From Cordia subcordata (Eukaryota; Streptophyta; Magnoliopsida; Boraginales; Cordiaceae), in contig JAPTOF010000001.1 of the NCBI GenBank assembly GCA_028554755.1, positions 28,695,501 through 28,759,500 of the forward strand: a DNA stretch of 64,000 nt, written 5' to 3'. The position numbers and the translations under genes are program-made. The notes below the pieces were generated by a model, which saw only the letters and a program-made list of their open reading frames with translations, was not told where the DNA came from and did not search any database. Of the stretch, positions 19,730 through 31,040 are shown piece by piece; within the stretch, counting starts at the first letter, position 1, and each line of letters opens with the position of its first letter.

Positions 19730-22700
19730 ATGAATGCAGCAATCATATCTATTGTCCAACCCATCCTGCGTCAACTTAAGCGATCCATGGCTAATTACCA
19801 GCAACTGGTTGGCTTGATCGCACCACCTTTGTGCTTAGCCTTTCTTCTTCTTCTTGTGTACTTTTGCATTACAAAGCGTTCTCGAAAAGTCTTCTTACTA
19901 GACTTTTCATGTTACAAACCCCCACTCAATCTGATGTGCAGTAAAGAGTTGGCCGTAGAGCGAGCTAGGCTCTACGGGAACATCTCCGAAGAGATACTCG
20001 AGTACATGAAGAAATTGCTAGAAAGAGGAGGTCTAGGTGACTCAACGTACCTGGCCAAGGCCCTGCTAAGAGAGCCTCCAAATCCATGTATGGACGAGGC
20101 AAGGGGAGAGGCAGAAATGGTGATGTTTGGAACCATAGACGACGTACTAGCAAAGACCGGAGTGCAAATTCAAGACATTGGGGTACTTGTGGTGAACTGC
20201 TCTGTTTTCAACACGGTGCCATCTCTTTGTAGCATGATAATGAATCGGTACAAGTTCAGAGATGACATTGCAAGTTATAACCTTGGTGGGATGGGATGCA
20301 CTGCCGGACTCTGGGCCATTGCCCTCGCTAAACAGCTTCTTCAGGTAAATCACGTACGTATCTGTTAATAAGTTAGAATATTCAGAGGCGGAATATATAT
20401 CATGCTAGGCAGTGGCGGACCTTGCATAAAAATTTTTTTTGGGGGGGGGGGGGTGTGGAGGGGCAAATTATTGCTACAATGACGTACCTTAATTGGGCTT
20501 TATTACATTCCTATTCCGCATTCTTTTTAATCTTTGAATTCATTGATAATAAAATTTGAATAAAAAATTTTTAGTGATTTTCTTTTTAATATAGAAGACT
20601 AAATTATCAGGAAAAAAAAAATCGTCTTCTATTTACGGGGTCATATTTTAACCAACTTTATACTAAAAATGCACCTTCATATTAACCATCAAGTTTCCTT
20701 TTGAAAAAAGAAATTAATAGATTTTTTTTTCCACTGACCGCACATAATGGGTTGAGCATATGTTTACACTAATTAGCCAAAACAATTTTTAGTAAAGAAG
20801 TAAAATCGAATGATAATATTTTTTAATTCTCACATCTTTTAGCATTACTAATAATCAAAGTATACAGAAACTTATTTGATATACAAAAACTTATTTGACA
20901 CCAAGAAAATCAAGAAAAATAAAAGAAACAAAATATTATTCACAAGAAAATAAATTACAACTGACTACTATCACTTTCCATTATTTTTTTCCACCGAAGG
21001 AAACTTAACTCTTGTAAAAAACAATGTGCGAAAGAGAGAAAAAAAAATTGTTTTGCCTGGGCCCAACGTGTGTGTGTGCATATCAAACATTTATGTCAAC
21101 TCTAGAATTTTTTTTTTTTTTGGGCTAAGAAAGCAAAACTTCGTTAAGCTCAACCAAACATATTACAAAAAAAAGTCCTAAAGAGGAAAGGATTAAAGGA
21201 TGCCCCCAAACTACCATCTATCCCTAATCAAAATATTAAGAGGATTACTAGCAAATTTCCTACGGCTCCTGAGTTTCATACGAACACAACTATAGAGTTA
21301 AAAATTTGCTCTTCAGTAGAAAACAGTCTCCGATGAATTCTTCTATTCCATTCATACCAAATTTCTGCGATAGTATATATATAGCTCCAAAGACAAGACT
21401 GAAATTAGTTGCCTGCATTATCTTTGCCTTCGCCAAAGCGAGCTCCCCAACTGTCAAGATATCCCCATCCCAGCTCGATTTCTCCAAAATAAGTCATCTA
21501 CTGGTCTCGAAAGTGTTATGTCACTCTAGATTTGTATGTAGGATAAGTAACACATCCATAGTGAATAGATTTGTATGTAATTCTTATAATAATATTTTAT
21601 TATTAAAGTAGAATAAAATTTCCTTTTTGATAAATTAGTTCTATTAAGATTATAGCAAAATATTTTTATTAAAGAATTGGTTTAATTGATTCAAAATTTA
21701 ACTTTGCAAAATAAGTGAAACGAACAAAACTTACATCTTTCAAATATATTTTAATGTGGGTAGAATTTGAAATCAGTTTTTGTGTTAATTTTGTTTTTAT
21801 ATGTGTAAAAAAAATAAAAATATAAAAAGAGATTAGGTAGAGCGTAGACTTACCAAAAATGTATTGAAGAGGGAGGATTGAAAAAAAAAAAAAAAGAAAT
21901 GAAACACTTAATCTCACTCTGAAATGTTGATAATATTTACATTTGAGAAACACTTCGTTAAGCATTATTTCAAATAAAAATACTATCCAAAACAATATTT
22001 TATCAAACAACAAAATTGAAAAAAATTAGTATTTTGACTTGTTCAAAACAGTAAACAATAGCTAAAACACTATTATGGAACTAACCCTAATTTTGCATTT
22101 TCTTTTCAAAGTAAATTGTTGTTACTCATTGACCTAAAACAACAAAGGAGAGAAATGAGTTCATTATTTATATATTGTAAATATCTTTCTTCCTTTCAAT
22201 GTAATTCATATTTGATGCTTGTGGTATCAAAGTAAAAGCCTACTTGGATTGGGTTTTTTTAGGAAAAAAGTATTTTTTTAATTAAAAAATTATATTATTT
22301 TTGTAACAATAATTATTTAGTTTGATTTTTTAAAAAGTTAAAACTCTGAAAAAAGTTTAAATATAACTTTTTTCAAAAATCAGAATTTTTAATTTAAACA
22401 TTTTTTTAAAAGTTGTTTAAAAAGGTGTTTTTAGAAAAAGATAATCGAAATGAGTCCTAAGTGGTGGATCCAGCTGTAAACGAGCCAAACCATTTAAATC
22501 TTTTTTGTCCTTTAACCCCGACTTCACCATGGCTAATTTACTAGCAGGCGTAATTATTTAACTGCTGCTGTACACTGTACATACAAGGATATATAGAAGC
22601 TACTTTGGCCTAACCGATTGTTTTGTTAGAGTCAGGTTTACCTAAGGCACTGGATGCCTGTGCTTGTAGGGGTTCACAGGCAAAGGCAAATTAGAAGTTA

Positions 22701-23609
22701 CTTGCCTAATTAACAGATTATTTAACTGCCAAATGAAGATCAATTTATTGTGTATTCTAATATAGTTCTATTCCAACACTATATATGCCTCTGCTCTTTC
22801 CATGATAGGCGTATGATAATTGCTATGCTCTAGTGGTGAGCACAGAAAACATCACTGAGAACTGCTACCTGGGAAAGGATCGTTCCAAGTTCCTAATAAA
22901 TTGTTTGTTCCGCGTTGGTGGAGCTGCTGTGTTGCTCTCGAATCGGGGCGCAGATAGAAAATCATCCAAGTACGAGCTCGTCCACACTGTCCACACCCAC
23001 ACCGCGCATTTCGATCGAGCCTACAGCTGCATATTCCAAGAAGAAGATGAAGAAGGCGTCCTCGGGATCACAATAACCAAAGATCTCATGGTTGCAGCAA
23101 TAAAAGCCATAGAATCAAATCTCACTTCTCTCGGCCCCTTAATCCTTCCCATGTCCGAGAAAATCCTTTTTGTCAAAAGTTTCATAGCGAGACGAATCTT
23201 TAAGGTAAAGGTCGGCAATTACTTGCCTAACTTCAATAAATGCATCGATCACTTCTTCCCGCATGTAGGTGGGAGGCCTGTACTGGATGAGCTACAGAAA
23301 GTACTGGGTTTTAATGATGCTAACATGGAGGCTTCAAGAATGACACTTCATAGATTTGGTAACACTTCGAGCAGCTCAGTATGGTATGAAGTTGCTTACG
23401 CAGAAGCTAAGGGTAGGATCGACCAGGGCGATCAATTATGGCAGATTGCTTACGGGTCCGGATTCAAATGTTGCAGTGTGATTTGGTGTGCCTTGAAGAC
23501 TATTTCTTATGAGGAGACCAACCCATGGACTAGTGAGATAGATGGATATCCTATCACAGGCGATAATGATACTGCAGCGTTTCCGTACCAATTTGAACCA
23601 TCAAAGTGA
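19730..23609 (+). CDS. KCS: 3-ketoacyl-CoA synthase (two exons, apparently intact)
   Basis: It catalyses the first, chain-length-setting condensation of acyl-CoA with malonyl-CoA in very-long-chain fatty acid elongation at the ER membrane. Exon 1 is 19730-20344, exon 2 is 22809-23609; donor CAG|GTAAAT, acceptor TTCCATGATAG|GC, phase 0. The spliced product has 471 residues. Seen: one N-terminal membrane segment at about 26-47, the active-site motif GGMGCTAG with Cys190, HVGG with His357 and GNTSSSS with Asn390. The spacing matches the family's Cys-His-Asn triad. FAE1/CUT1 domain about 53-340, then the C-terminal synthase domain (GSGFKC). It is some 30 residues shorter than FAE1 at the N-terminus, recalling the short KCS7/15/21 group of Arabidopsis, though subgroup is unproven. 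Met20 is an alternative start. TATA box upstream, AATAAA downstream. Only gene in the window that looks functional. Confidence 0.9.
21107..21516 (-). mobile_element. 5'-truncated LINE in the KCS intron
   Basis: Minus-strand orientation: the poly(A) tail appears as a T-run at 21107-21121. Upstream is a decayed LINE C-terminal coding end (SSWDGDILTVGELALAKAKI, 21487 downward). A target duplication flanks it: TATGTCAACTCTAGA at 21092-21106 and TATGTCACTCTAGA at 21517-21530, differing by one base. That identifies target-primed reverse transcription. Confidence 0.8.
22236..22457. mobile_element. Decayed Tourist-like MITE in the KCS intron
   Basis: The left end AAGCCTACTTGGATTGGG and the right end (other strand GGACTCATTTCGATTAT) resemble the 18225-18456 element ends. 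TAA lies outside both (22233-22235, 22458-22460). The interior is the same kind of A/T-rich mirror sequence. Terminal repeat identity is only about half, so this is less certain. Confidence 0.55.
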
Positions 23610-23726
23610 GCTTGTTTAAAATTCAATCGTACGTACACGCAGGCATTGGACTGCCTCATAGTGTTTGCCTCTCTATGTGTGTGTGTTGTGTGTTTATATA
23701 TGTTTATGGAGCAATGATTTATGAAG

Positions 23727-23732
23727 AATAAA
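23727..23732 (+). terminator. Putative polyadenylation signal of KCS
   Basis: AATAAA lies about 120 bases after the stop codon. A/T-rich sequence around it fits a plant 3' UTR; the cleavage site is unknown. Confidence 0.45.
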
Positions 23733-23841
23733 TTAGATTATACTGTACCTGTCGACTTGTAGGTAATACAAGAAGGCGATTGTTATCTTCCTGCACTATT
23801 ATTCCTGACAGAATGTACAATCCTAAAGCTTTCAACTTTTG

Positions 23842-24162
23842 TTGTGTTTGGAATAATTTTATTATAAAATATTTATTTTATTGGTGAAAAGGAGGTAATG
23901 TTTATTTTTTTTTTTATCTTATAAGATATCTTATCAAAAGAATTTGATGAAAATTCAAGACAAATTTTATTTTTTATTTTATAAAATATAAGCAATTCAT
24001 TTTTATTTTATTTTTATAATTATAAATAAGACATCTTATTACAAATATTTTATAAATATCAAAACAAAGTATACTTTTTTTAATAAGAAAAAGCATCTTG
24101 TAATAAATTTATACCATATTTTTGTATAAAAAAATCTTATAATAAGTTTATACCAAACACAA
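23842..24162. mobile_element. MITE-like inverted-repeat element downstream of KCS
   Basis: The ends TTGTGTTTGGAATAATTTTA and, reversed, TTGTGTTTGGTATAAACTTA match at 16 of 20 bases, and similarity continues inward. The 321-bp interior is A/T-rich. An 8-bp duplication (AACTTTTG / AATTTATG) would match at 6 of 8, which would suit a hAT-type element, but the superfamily is uncertain. Confidence 0.6.
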
Positions 24163-24199
24163 AATTTATGTGTACGTTCCGCACAATATATATATACTA

Positions 24200-24770
24200 C
24201 TTAAAGGCAAGAATACTCCGTTCTTTCATGCTACAATCCTTCACTGCCGGAACAGGAAAAAAATTTTAAGATTGAAAGTTAACAATGATGAATCGAAGGA
24301 AAATTTGGTGATTATTCAAGAGCAATCAGCCACCACTTTACCTGCCTCTATGCCGCTAATGGTGCACAGAATTTCAATTCTATTATTCAGTGCGTTGAAG
24401 CTCAGGTTGATGCCTCAGTGATTTTTTATCTCACGAGGCCAATTACTAAAGATGAAGTAAAAGGTGCTAGTTGGTCCCTTGGGGCGTCGGAAGTTCAGGT
24501 CCTTAACGGGTTTACTGTTACTAAAGAAGAAGTAAAAGATGCTAGTTGGTCCCTTGGGGCGTCGGAAGTTCCGGTCCTTAACGGGGTTTACTGAAATTTT
24601 CTTTCACGGATTTCGCATGGAAGATGACATTTTCAATGCCATTCATAGTTTCTTTTTGATGATCTTTCCGAACAGGATCTTAGTCACACCTTTATTGGTC
24701 TTATTCCCAAAATTCCCTCACTAGAAACTTGTTAAGAATGGCATCTTAAAGTCAGTCGTCTACCGCAAAC
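24200..24770 (+). pseudogene. LINE endonuclease/reverse transcriptase fragment
   Basis: In shifting frames it reads FFHATILHCRNRKKILRL, RPITKDEVKGASWSLGA and TFIGLIPKIPSL, matching the linker and the first RT blocks of plant L1-type LINEs (FFH...R, I..A..S, FI.LIPK). It has frameshifts, stops and an internal duplication, and both ends are missing. Confidence 0.65.
24443..24593 (+). repeat. 75-bp tandem duplication in the LINE fragment
   Basis: Unit TTACTAAAGATGAAGTAAAA... at 24443-24517 is repeated at 24518-24593 with a few differences and one added base. The period is 25 codons. The copies diverge slightly, so the duplication is not an assembly artefact of identical reads. Confidence 0.85.
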
Positions 24771-24826
24771 CTCTCATTGATTTTTACATAATTTGTCTTA
24801 CGTCATATGATATGTCTCCTCTTGAT

Positions 24827-26097
24827 TGTTAAATAAATGACATAATTCTAAAGATGATTTAAAGGGGTTATGTGAATGAGGAATAACCAAGTCGTCCATG
24901 AACCAAGTTTGTGACCTAAAGATAGAATAGACACTAGGACGTTGATTCTATCAAATATAGATTAAGTGCATCACATGAGTTGGTTATCCTCACGACCAAT
25001 AAGTGTTGAGACACTGGTGCGACTCACGGTAAGGAGATATGCTTACTGAACTGACTTTATTATGAGCGTTCTACGGTATATACACTACTATTGAAAGATT
25101 GCTTGTGGTGCACGTAGATGTCATATTGCCTCTAACCTGAGACCACCATAAAAACTTGCGAATTGCTCCTTATACCTTGTTATCAGACTATCTAAATTTC
25201 TAATCTGATGATGGAATGCTGCTAGGTAAAGGCAAGTGCTAAGAAGTCCACGCGTAGGTTAAGATGGGATTCATCACTCCAGGTATTTAGAATGATGTTC
25301 TGCTTTTCTCTAATTCTTTAAGTCTTTGGCCGAAGCACTCTTTGTAATGTTTCATAAGGTTTAGTTATGATGTGTTGTGATAGAATCGAAACTCGAAATG
25401 GAGTGACTGATTAAGGGTTTGACAATTAATCATGCCCTTAGTGTTATTCCGCAACATTGAAGGCCATAAGGAATGCACCATTGGGCCCAGGTTCTTTGTG
25501 TGTTTGCCTTGCAACTATTTGGCTTATTCAAATGTCAGAAACCGTCGCTAGGCAGTATCATCAATTAGTATGATGATAATCCTTGTATTAACAATTCAAG
25601 TTTAAACCTACAGAATCAGCATATGGTAGGAATTTGTTGGAGGATTGACGTTGTTGTAACCATCTCAGTCACGTTTAATTATGAATTGGATGTATTATTA
25701 TTTAATAGGAATTAAATAACATTATAAGTAATTAATTTTATAGATACTTAATTGGGAATTAAATATTATAATATTTAATTACTTATTACGGGTTATGATA
25801 TTAATTTTGACTATGTCTATATAGCACTGGATATGTAGATCAAATCCATTCATGGGCTATTGTTTGTAAATTAAACATTGATTTATTTGGGCTTGATTGT
25901 AGATTTGATAAATATATAATCCTAAGTCCAAAACGTTAGACTTTGTGGGTATTAGGAAGTGGGCTTTATAGAAAGCCAATATCTCCCTATTTCAAGAGAA
26001 TTCGTAGTATTTTTTGGAGATAAGGGTTTTCAGAAATCTTGAATTCATAATAGGGTTTAGAATTATCCCAAAAGCCAAAAACAAAAAAATAGCCTCC
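24827..26097 (+). mobile_element. Probable copia LTR relic, left part
   Basis: No coding frame. Text such as TTAATTATGAATTGGATG followed by repeated ATTAAATATTATAATATTTA, and a start resembling TGTTAAATAAATGACA, fits long copia LTRs. The continuation may be 51101-51290, which ends at a tRNA-Met-type primer site, making this the target into which E2 inserted. Boundaries are inferred. Confidence 0.35.
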
Positions 26098-27128
26098 TGA
26101 TGTGTCTCTCGACTGCAAGCTCTAAAGACCCGCAAGCACATGGATAGGTACAGTGTAGTGTGTGCGAGAACGGATGTCGAACCACGGGGAGGCTATGTTA
26201 TGGAATAGATTCTGTGTGTGTCTTAGAGAATTCCTAAAAGTAAACTTAAACTAACCATTTTTTGAAGTTTTTGGATTTATGGGAACTCTAACTAGAGGAA
26301 ATAAAAGCACACTATGGGAATAGAAAGTGGGGAAACAAACTATCTATAGGGAACTAACAAATGGAATGGGTTAGGGTGACTTTTACTTGCTAACGGGTGA
26401 TTCTAAACTCAAATGCTAGGGGATTACAGGGGATGGCTTAATTATCGATTGCTCTTAACTAGATTGCTGACTAGTGTTCTAATTTCTCCCTAGGACTCGG
26501 TGCGAATCCGTCCCTAGGCGGCGCCTCCTAAACCCACGGCGTGGTGCTTATGACCACGGCTTTAAAAATGACTATCTAGCTTACTAGGTGACCTAGAACG
26601 AACCTACCCTAGTACTTAAACAATTGGCTGGATTTAAAGCCAAGACCTAATGTCGTTAAGGTCAATTAAACCTATCTAGAAACCTATTGGCTAGATTTTA
26701 TAGCACCAAAAAACTCGATCTAGGCTAGCCTTAAATTACGCATCGTCATACTAGGGTCACTGTATTTGACCTATTAGCGCATTCATACATGTTCTAGGCC
26801 AAGGCTTTACCGATTAAAGAAACCTATTCGATTACCAAACATCGTTTAATTTTCGTATTACACCATTGCGAGCACTTTGCAACTAACATGTGTGCAATAT
26901 TGAGGTCATATTCACTATTAGGCATGTAAATATACACATTGACATGAATATAAGCATTACACACTTCATAAAATCCATACATAAACACTTAGACATGATT
27001 ATAGAATAGATTAGAGATGTTTAATAGCAAATAGACTTCAATTTATACATATGCAACTCTCATAGGCATATTATCAAATACCTTGACATGTATTGAACAA
27101 TAGCTATTGAATAAGAAAAACATAGCAC

Positions 27129-27169
<41 letters not shown>

Positions 27170-27979
27170 GCCATCAAATTCCATAACATAATAGTATATA
27201 ATCAACCCATGACACAAGTTCAATCCCCTAAACAAGTCTACTCAAACATAATATAAAATAGGTTGAAAGAGAGAATAGGAAACTCCCCTTTCATCCTAGC
27301 AACTCTTGTGCAAATTCCTTGAGCAAACTCCAATCCAAGTGTTTAAAACCCTCTAAATAAACTTGAATCTAGATGGGTGTGTGTGTTAGTATGTGTATTG
27401 AAGGTGGGCAAAGGTAAGGTTTTGTGTATATGTGATGGGTGTGTGAGAAGGGGTTCAAATATATCCAAAAAGTGGCTTAAATAGTGCAGCATATGCGTCC
27501 AATTAGAGCCTTGGTAGGTCACCTGGCCTAGCACCTAGGTCAACTGGTCTAAGGGCCTTATACTCTAGTTTGGCCAGTCAACTAGGCCAGTCGACCAGCC
27601 GGGAGGGGGGGTTGACTGGCTAGGTTAGAACCTTGGCGGATTTTCTCGCGTTGTGTCTGTTTCATCCCAATTGCTCTTTTCTTTGCCCGATTGCCTCCAA
27701 AAGCTTCTTTTATAGTTCTCCCATATCATGAACATCTCAAACTTGACTCCAAAATCAATTCTCCATCAATTCAAGTCCAAAGCTTTTGACCTAACTTCAC
27801 CAAATATGAGAAATAAGCATGCATTAGTGTAATGTTTGTCTTTAAACTCAACTATGTAATTTTATGCACTTAAGCCTTTCTCTATCATATGCACTATACT
27901 AATGCATCTCTTAAAGCTCCAAACACCTCTTACACAAAGATAAATAGCAATGTAAACACATGCAAAACGCAACATATCA
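26098..27979 (-). repeat. E2 3' LTR
   Basis: Plus-orientation ends TGATGTGTCTCTCGAC and CGCAACATATCA. It contains the hairpin TTGGCTGGATTTAAAGCCAA at 26624-26643, a (TA)n microsatellite at about 27131-27166 and a palindrome-rich patch (GGTCAACTGG, GGCCAGTCGACC) near 27535-27620. Confidence 0.88.
27131..27166. repeat. (TA)n microsatellite
   Basis: About 18 TA units within the E2 3' LTR. The equivalent place in the 5' LTR (near 50318-50324) has only GTGTATAAG, so the repeat expanded after insertion. Confidence 0.9.
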
Positions 27980-29406
27980 ACACCCCCAAACCTTCTCCTT
28001 ACTTGTCCTCGAGCAAGCCAATCTTAAGTTTATTTCTAAGTCGAGGCAAAGGGATACCTGAAGGATTGACTCACTACCAAGGTTAGCCTATGAAGCATGA
28101 AAGGGGCATTCCTAATGTGGAGAGATCCCCAAGCCTCTTTATATGCTCCCTCTACTTATAAAGGGCCTCAAACCTCGTGGGAACTTCTCGAGTAGCCAAA
28201 CCACCGCAAGCTTAAGATTCTAACTCACACACACGAGATGTTGACATTTTGTGCCCCCTCGACTAATATGGCCTCCCCAACGGGCACAAAGCCTCAAAGA
28301 CAAGAAGGGAAAGAATAAACATACACAATGGCATATAAAAGCCTTATTCATATATATACAAAGAGGATAGCTAGTGCTAAGTTGACATTGTGTCACTTAT
28401 GTACTTATTCATAAAACATTTTGGTGCTTTTGGCTTTTTCTCTTTTCCAATTCTTTTACCTTTTTCAACTTCTTTTCTCATCTTTTTGCACTATTTTTGC
28501 CTTTTTCAATTTTTTCAAATTTTTCATACTTTGAATTGCATTACAAAAAGAAAAGAAAGAGAAAGGCTAAGGCATATAAAAAAGAACCAATCAAGGAAGG
28601 GGCACTCACAGCAATAACCCTTTTTCTTCACTTTTTCCTATCACGCTATGAGGGGGCCACAAGGGGCATTCTTAAGGGTTCTCACTCCCCACAACTTTCA
28701 AGGGCATCCCCTCTAAGACCTGGTTTTCAATTAGCTCCATTCACGTCCCCATAATGCTTCTCATATTCAACAATCAATTGAGTCAATCATAATAGCCAAC
28801 ACAATGATCGACCAAGAAATAAACAACCCTATATGCATCAAAATTGAAAAATATTCACTATTTTTAACCAAATAATGCAATCTATCCTAATAAAACATAA
28901 AAACACACCCAAACCTAAACTTTGCTTGTCCTCAAGCAAATAGAGCAAAGCACATTAACAAGCAAATTGGCCTCACAAAGCAAGTAAGCGTGGTGGGGAT
29001 AGAATAGAGAAGTGGGGAACAAATGGAGAAAGGATAGATACAACCTTGTAACTCATAAACTGACAACACTCATAAAGAAAACAAGGCTAGTAGCATTGCA
29101 TATGCAACCTTGCAGTGGCATGTGCAAGCAACTGTGTATCTTATGGGACAAAGGATTGGGATTTAACAATTTGGTGTGGGTAAAAGAAAAAGAAAGAAAA
29201 CAAAAGAAAGTAGAACGAAACAAGTGCAAAATCGCAAAATTTATCCTAGGTTGCCTCCTAGTAGCACTAACCACCACGTTGTCAGCCAAACGATCACCAA
29301 CTCTTTATCAACTTCCACAAATAAAGTCATAAAGCATCAAAACCTCCACACAAGCCATACTCGGATCATATGCATGCTTCAGGCATTGCCCGTTCACTGT
29401 CATCTC
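27980..29406 (-). other. E2 polypurine tract and 3' non-coding region
   Basis: ACACCCCCAAACCT at 27980-27993 is the polypurine tract complement next to the LTR. A second copy (ACACCCAAACCTAAACTTTG) lies at 28904-28923, followed by CTTGTCCTCAAGCAAA. A pyrimidine run (28425-28520) is followed by a purine run (28540-28565). Post-pol motif GTTGCCTCCTAGTAGCACT is near 29250-29268. The region is colinear with NA 3187-4957. Confidence 0.7.
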
Positions 29407-31040
29407 TCAGCCGTCCTTTAAATCTTTGATCTTGACAACTTCGGAAAGGTGGGCAAGCAACACTTCATACGGGCTATCCCATTGTGTCTTGAGTTTACAT
29501 GGAAAGAGCTTCAAACGTGCGTTAAACAACCAAACTTTATCCGAGAGAGAGAATGATTTTTCAAGAATGTGTTTATCATGAATCCTCTTCGTTCTATCCT
29601 TATAAAGCTTGGCATTCTCATACGCCTCCAATCTAAGCTCCTCTAACTCCACTAGATCAAGCTTCCTTTTCTCACCCGCTCTTGTCAAATCAAAGTTTAG
29701 GGCCTGATTGCCCCATAAGCCTATGCTCAAGTTCTACCGGCAAGTGACAAACTTTACCATAAACCAATCTAAACAGAGACATATCAATGGGAGTCTTATA
29801 GGTGGTATGATAGGCCCACAAAGCATCATTCAGCCTAATAGACCAATCTTTCTTATCGGGTCTCACCATTTTCTCTAAAATGTGGTTGATCTCCCTATTG
29901 GACACCTCTACTTGTCCATTAGTTTACGGGTGATAAAGAATAGCAAGCTTATGGGTAGCCGAATATCTCCTCAACAAGGCCTCTAAAGTCCTATGGCAAA
30001 AATGCAAACCCCTATCACTAATAACGACCTTAGGGACTTCATATCTAGAGAAAATGTTCTCTTTAATAAACTTCATCACTAGCCTATGGTCATTAGTGCA
30101 TGTAGGAATAGCCTCAACCCAATTGGACATATAGTGTCTGGCCACTAAAATGTATTGATACCCAAAGGAAAGTGGAAATGGACCTCTGAAGTCTATACCC
30201 CAAACATCAAATAGCTCACATGGAAGAATATGAGATAAAGGCATCATGTTTCTTCTAGAGTTGGACACAGATTATTGACAGCTAACATACTTTTTGCAAT
30301 ACTCTTAAGCATCCCTAAAGAGAGTGGGCCAAAGAATCCATATTGCAAGACCTTCGCGATGGACTTCTTTCCACTAAAATAACCTCCACACCCTTCATCG
30401 TGACACATACTCAAGACGCTCTTGAAATTGTCCTCGAGTATACACTGTTAGGTGACTTGATTCGTACACACGCTAAAAGGATAGGGATTCTCCCAAAAGA
30501 AATGTCTCACTTGTGCTAGGAAACTATCTCTCTCTCTCTCTCTCTATAATGTTCTCTTTAATGAACTTCATCACTAGCCTATGGTCATTAGTGCATGGGG
30601 GAATAGCCTCAACCCATTTGGACATATAGTGTATGGCCACTAAAATGTATTGATACCCAAAGGAAAGGGGAAATGGACCTATGAAGTCTATACCTCAAAC
30701 ATCAAATAGCTCACATGGAAGAATAGGAGATAAAGGCATCATGTTTCTTCTAGAGTTGGACACAGATTGTTGACATCTAACACACTTTTTGCAATACTCT
30801 TAGGCATCCCTAAAGAGAGTGGGCCAAAGAATCCATATTGCAAGACCTTCGCGATGGACTTCTTTCCACTAAAATAACCTCCACACCCTTCATCGTGACA
30901 TATACTCAACACGCTCTTGAACTCGTCCTCGAGTATACACCGGTAGGTCACTTGATTCGTACACACATTAAAAAGATAGGGATTCTCCCAAAATAAATGT
31001 CTCACTTGTGCTAGGAAACTATCTCTCTCTCTCTCTCTAT
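29407..31040 (-). pseudogene. E2 integrase (decayed, internally duplicated)
   Basis: Minus-strand pieces: 31005-30739 carry the zinc-binding region (CHDEGCGGYFSGKKS), 30268-29924 the core ([32 protein letters not shown]), and 29905-29407 the C-terminal part ([68 protein letters not shown]). These match Athila integrase including its C-terminal extension. The first active-site Asp and the second (SDRG) remain. A 495-bp tandem duplication repeats the region between zinc domain and core, so no intact protein results. Confidence 0.85.
30056..31037. repeat. 495-bp tandem duplication in E2 integrase
   Basis: GTTCTCTTTAATAAACTTCA at 30056 recurs as GTTCTCTTTAATGAACTTCA at 30551. The copies track each other with scattered differences up to a (TC)n run, which ends both copies (about 30526-30546 and 31021-31037). 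Confidence 0.88.

Larger units (their letters stand above)
20345..22808 (+). other. KCS intron (2,464 bp) loaded with small transposons
   Basis: It is bounded by GT and AG and A/T-rich. It contains a G-run at about 20439-20451 just after AGTGGCGGACCTTGCAT, a truncated LINE (21107-21516) and a MITE-like element (22236-22457). Its last ~300 bases are partly duplicated in the upstream pseudogene. Confidence 0.8.

Noticed and set aside
19787..19789. Met20 as the true KCS start
   Set aside because: Possible, but the first ATG at 19730 is in frame, closer to the TATA box at a usable spacing, and gives a length nearer the family norm.
20401..20460. AGTGGCGGACCTTGCAT followed by a G-run in the KCS intron, resembling a DNA transposon end
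   Set aside because: No matching opposite end or target duplication could be found.
21669..22013. 114-codon minus frame in the KCS intron
   Set aside because: AT-rich, Phe/Ile-rich low-complexity translation in non-coding sequence.
28390..28617. Phe-rich plus-strand frame in the E2 3' region
   Set aside because: Product of the pyrimidine-rich tract; not conserved as a frame in NA.
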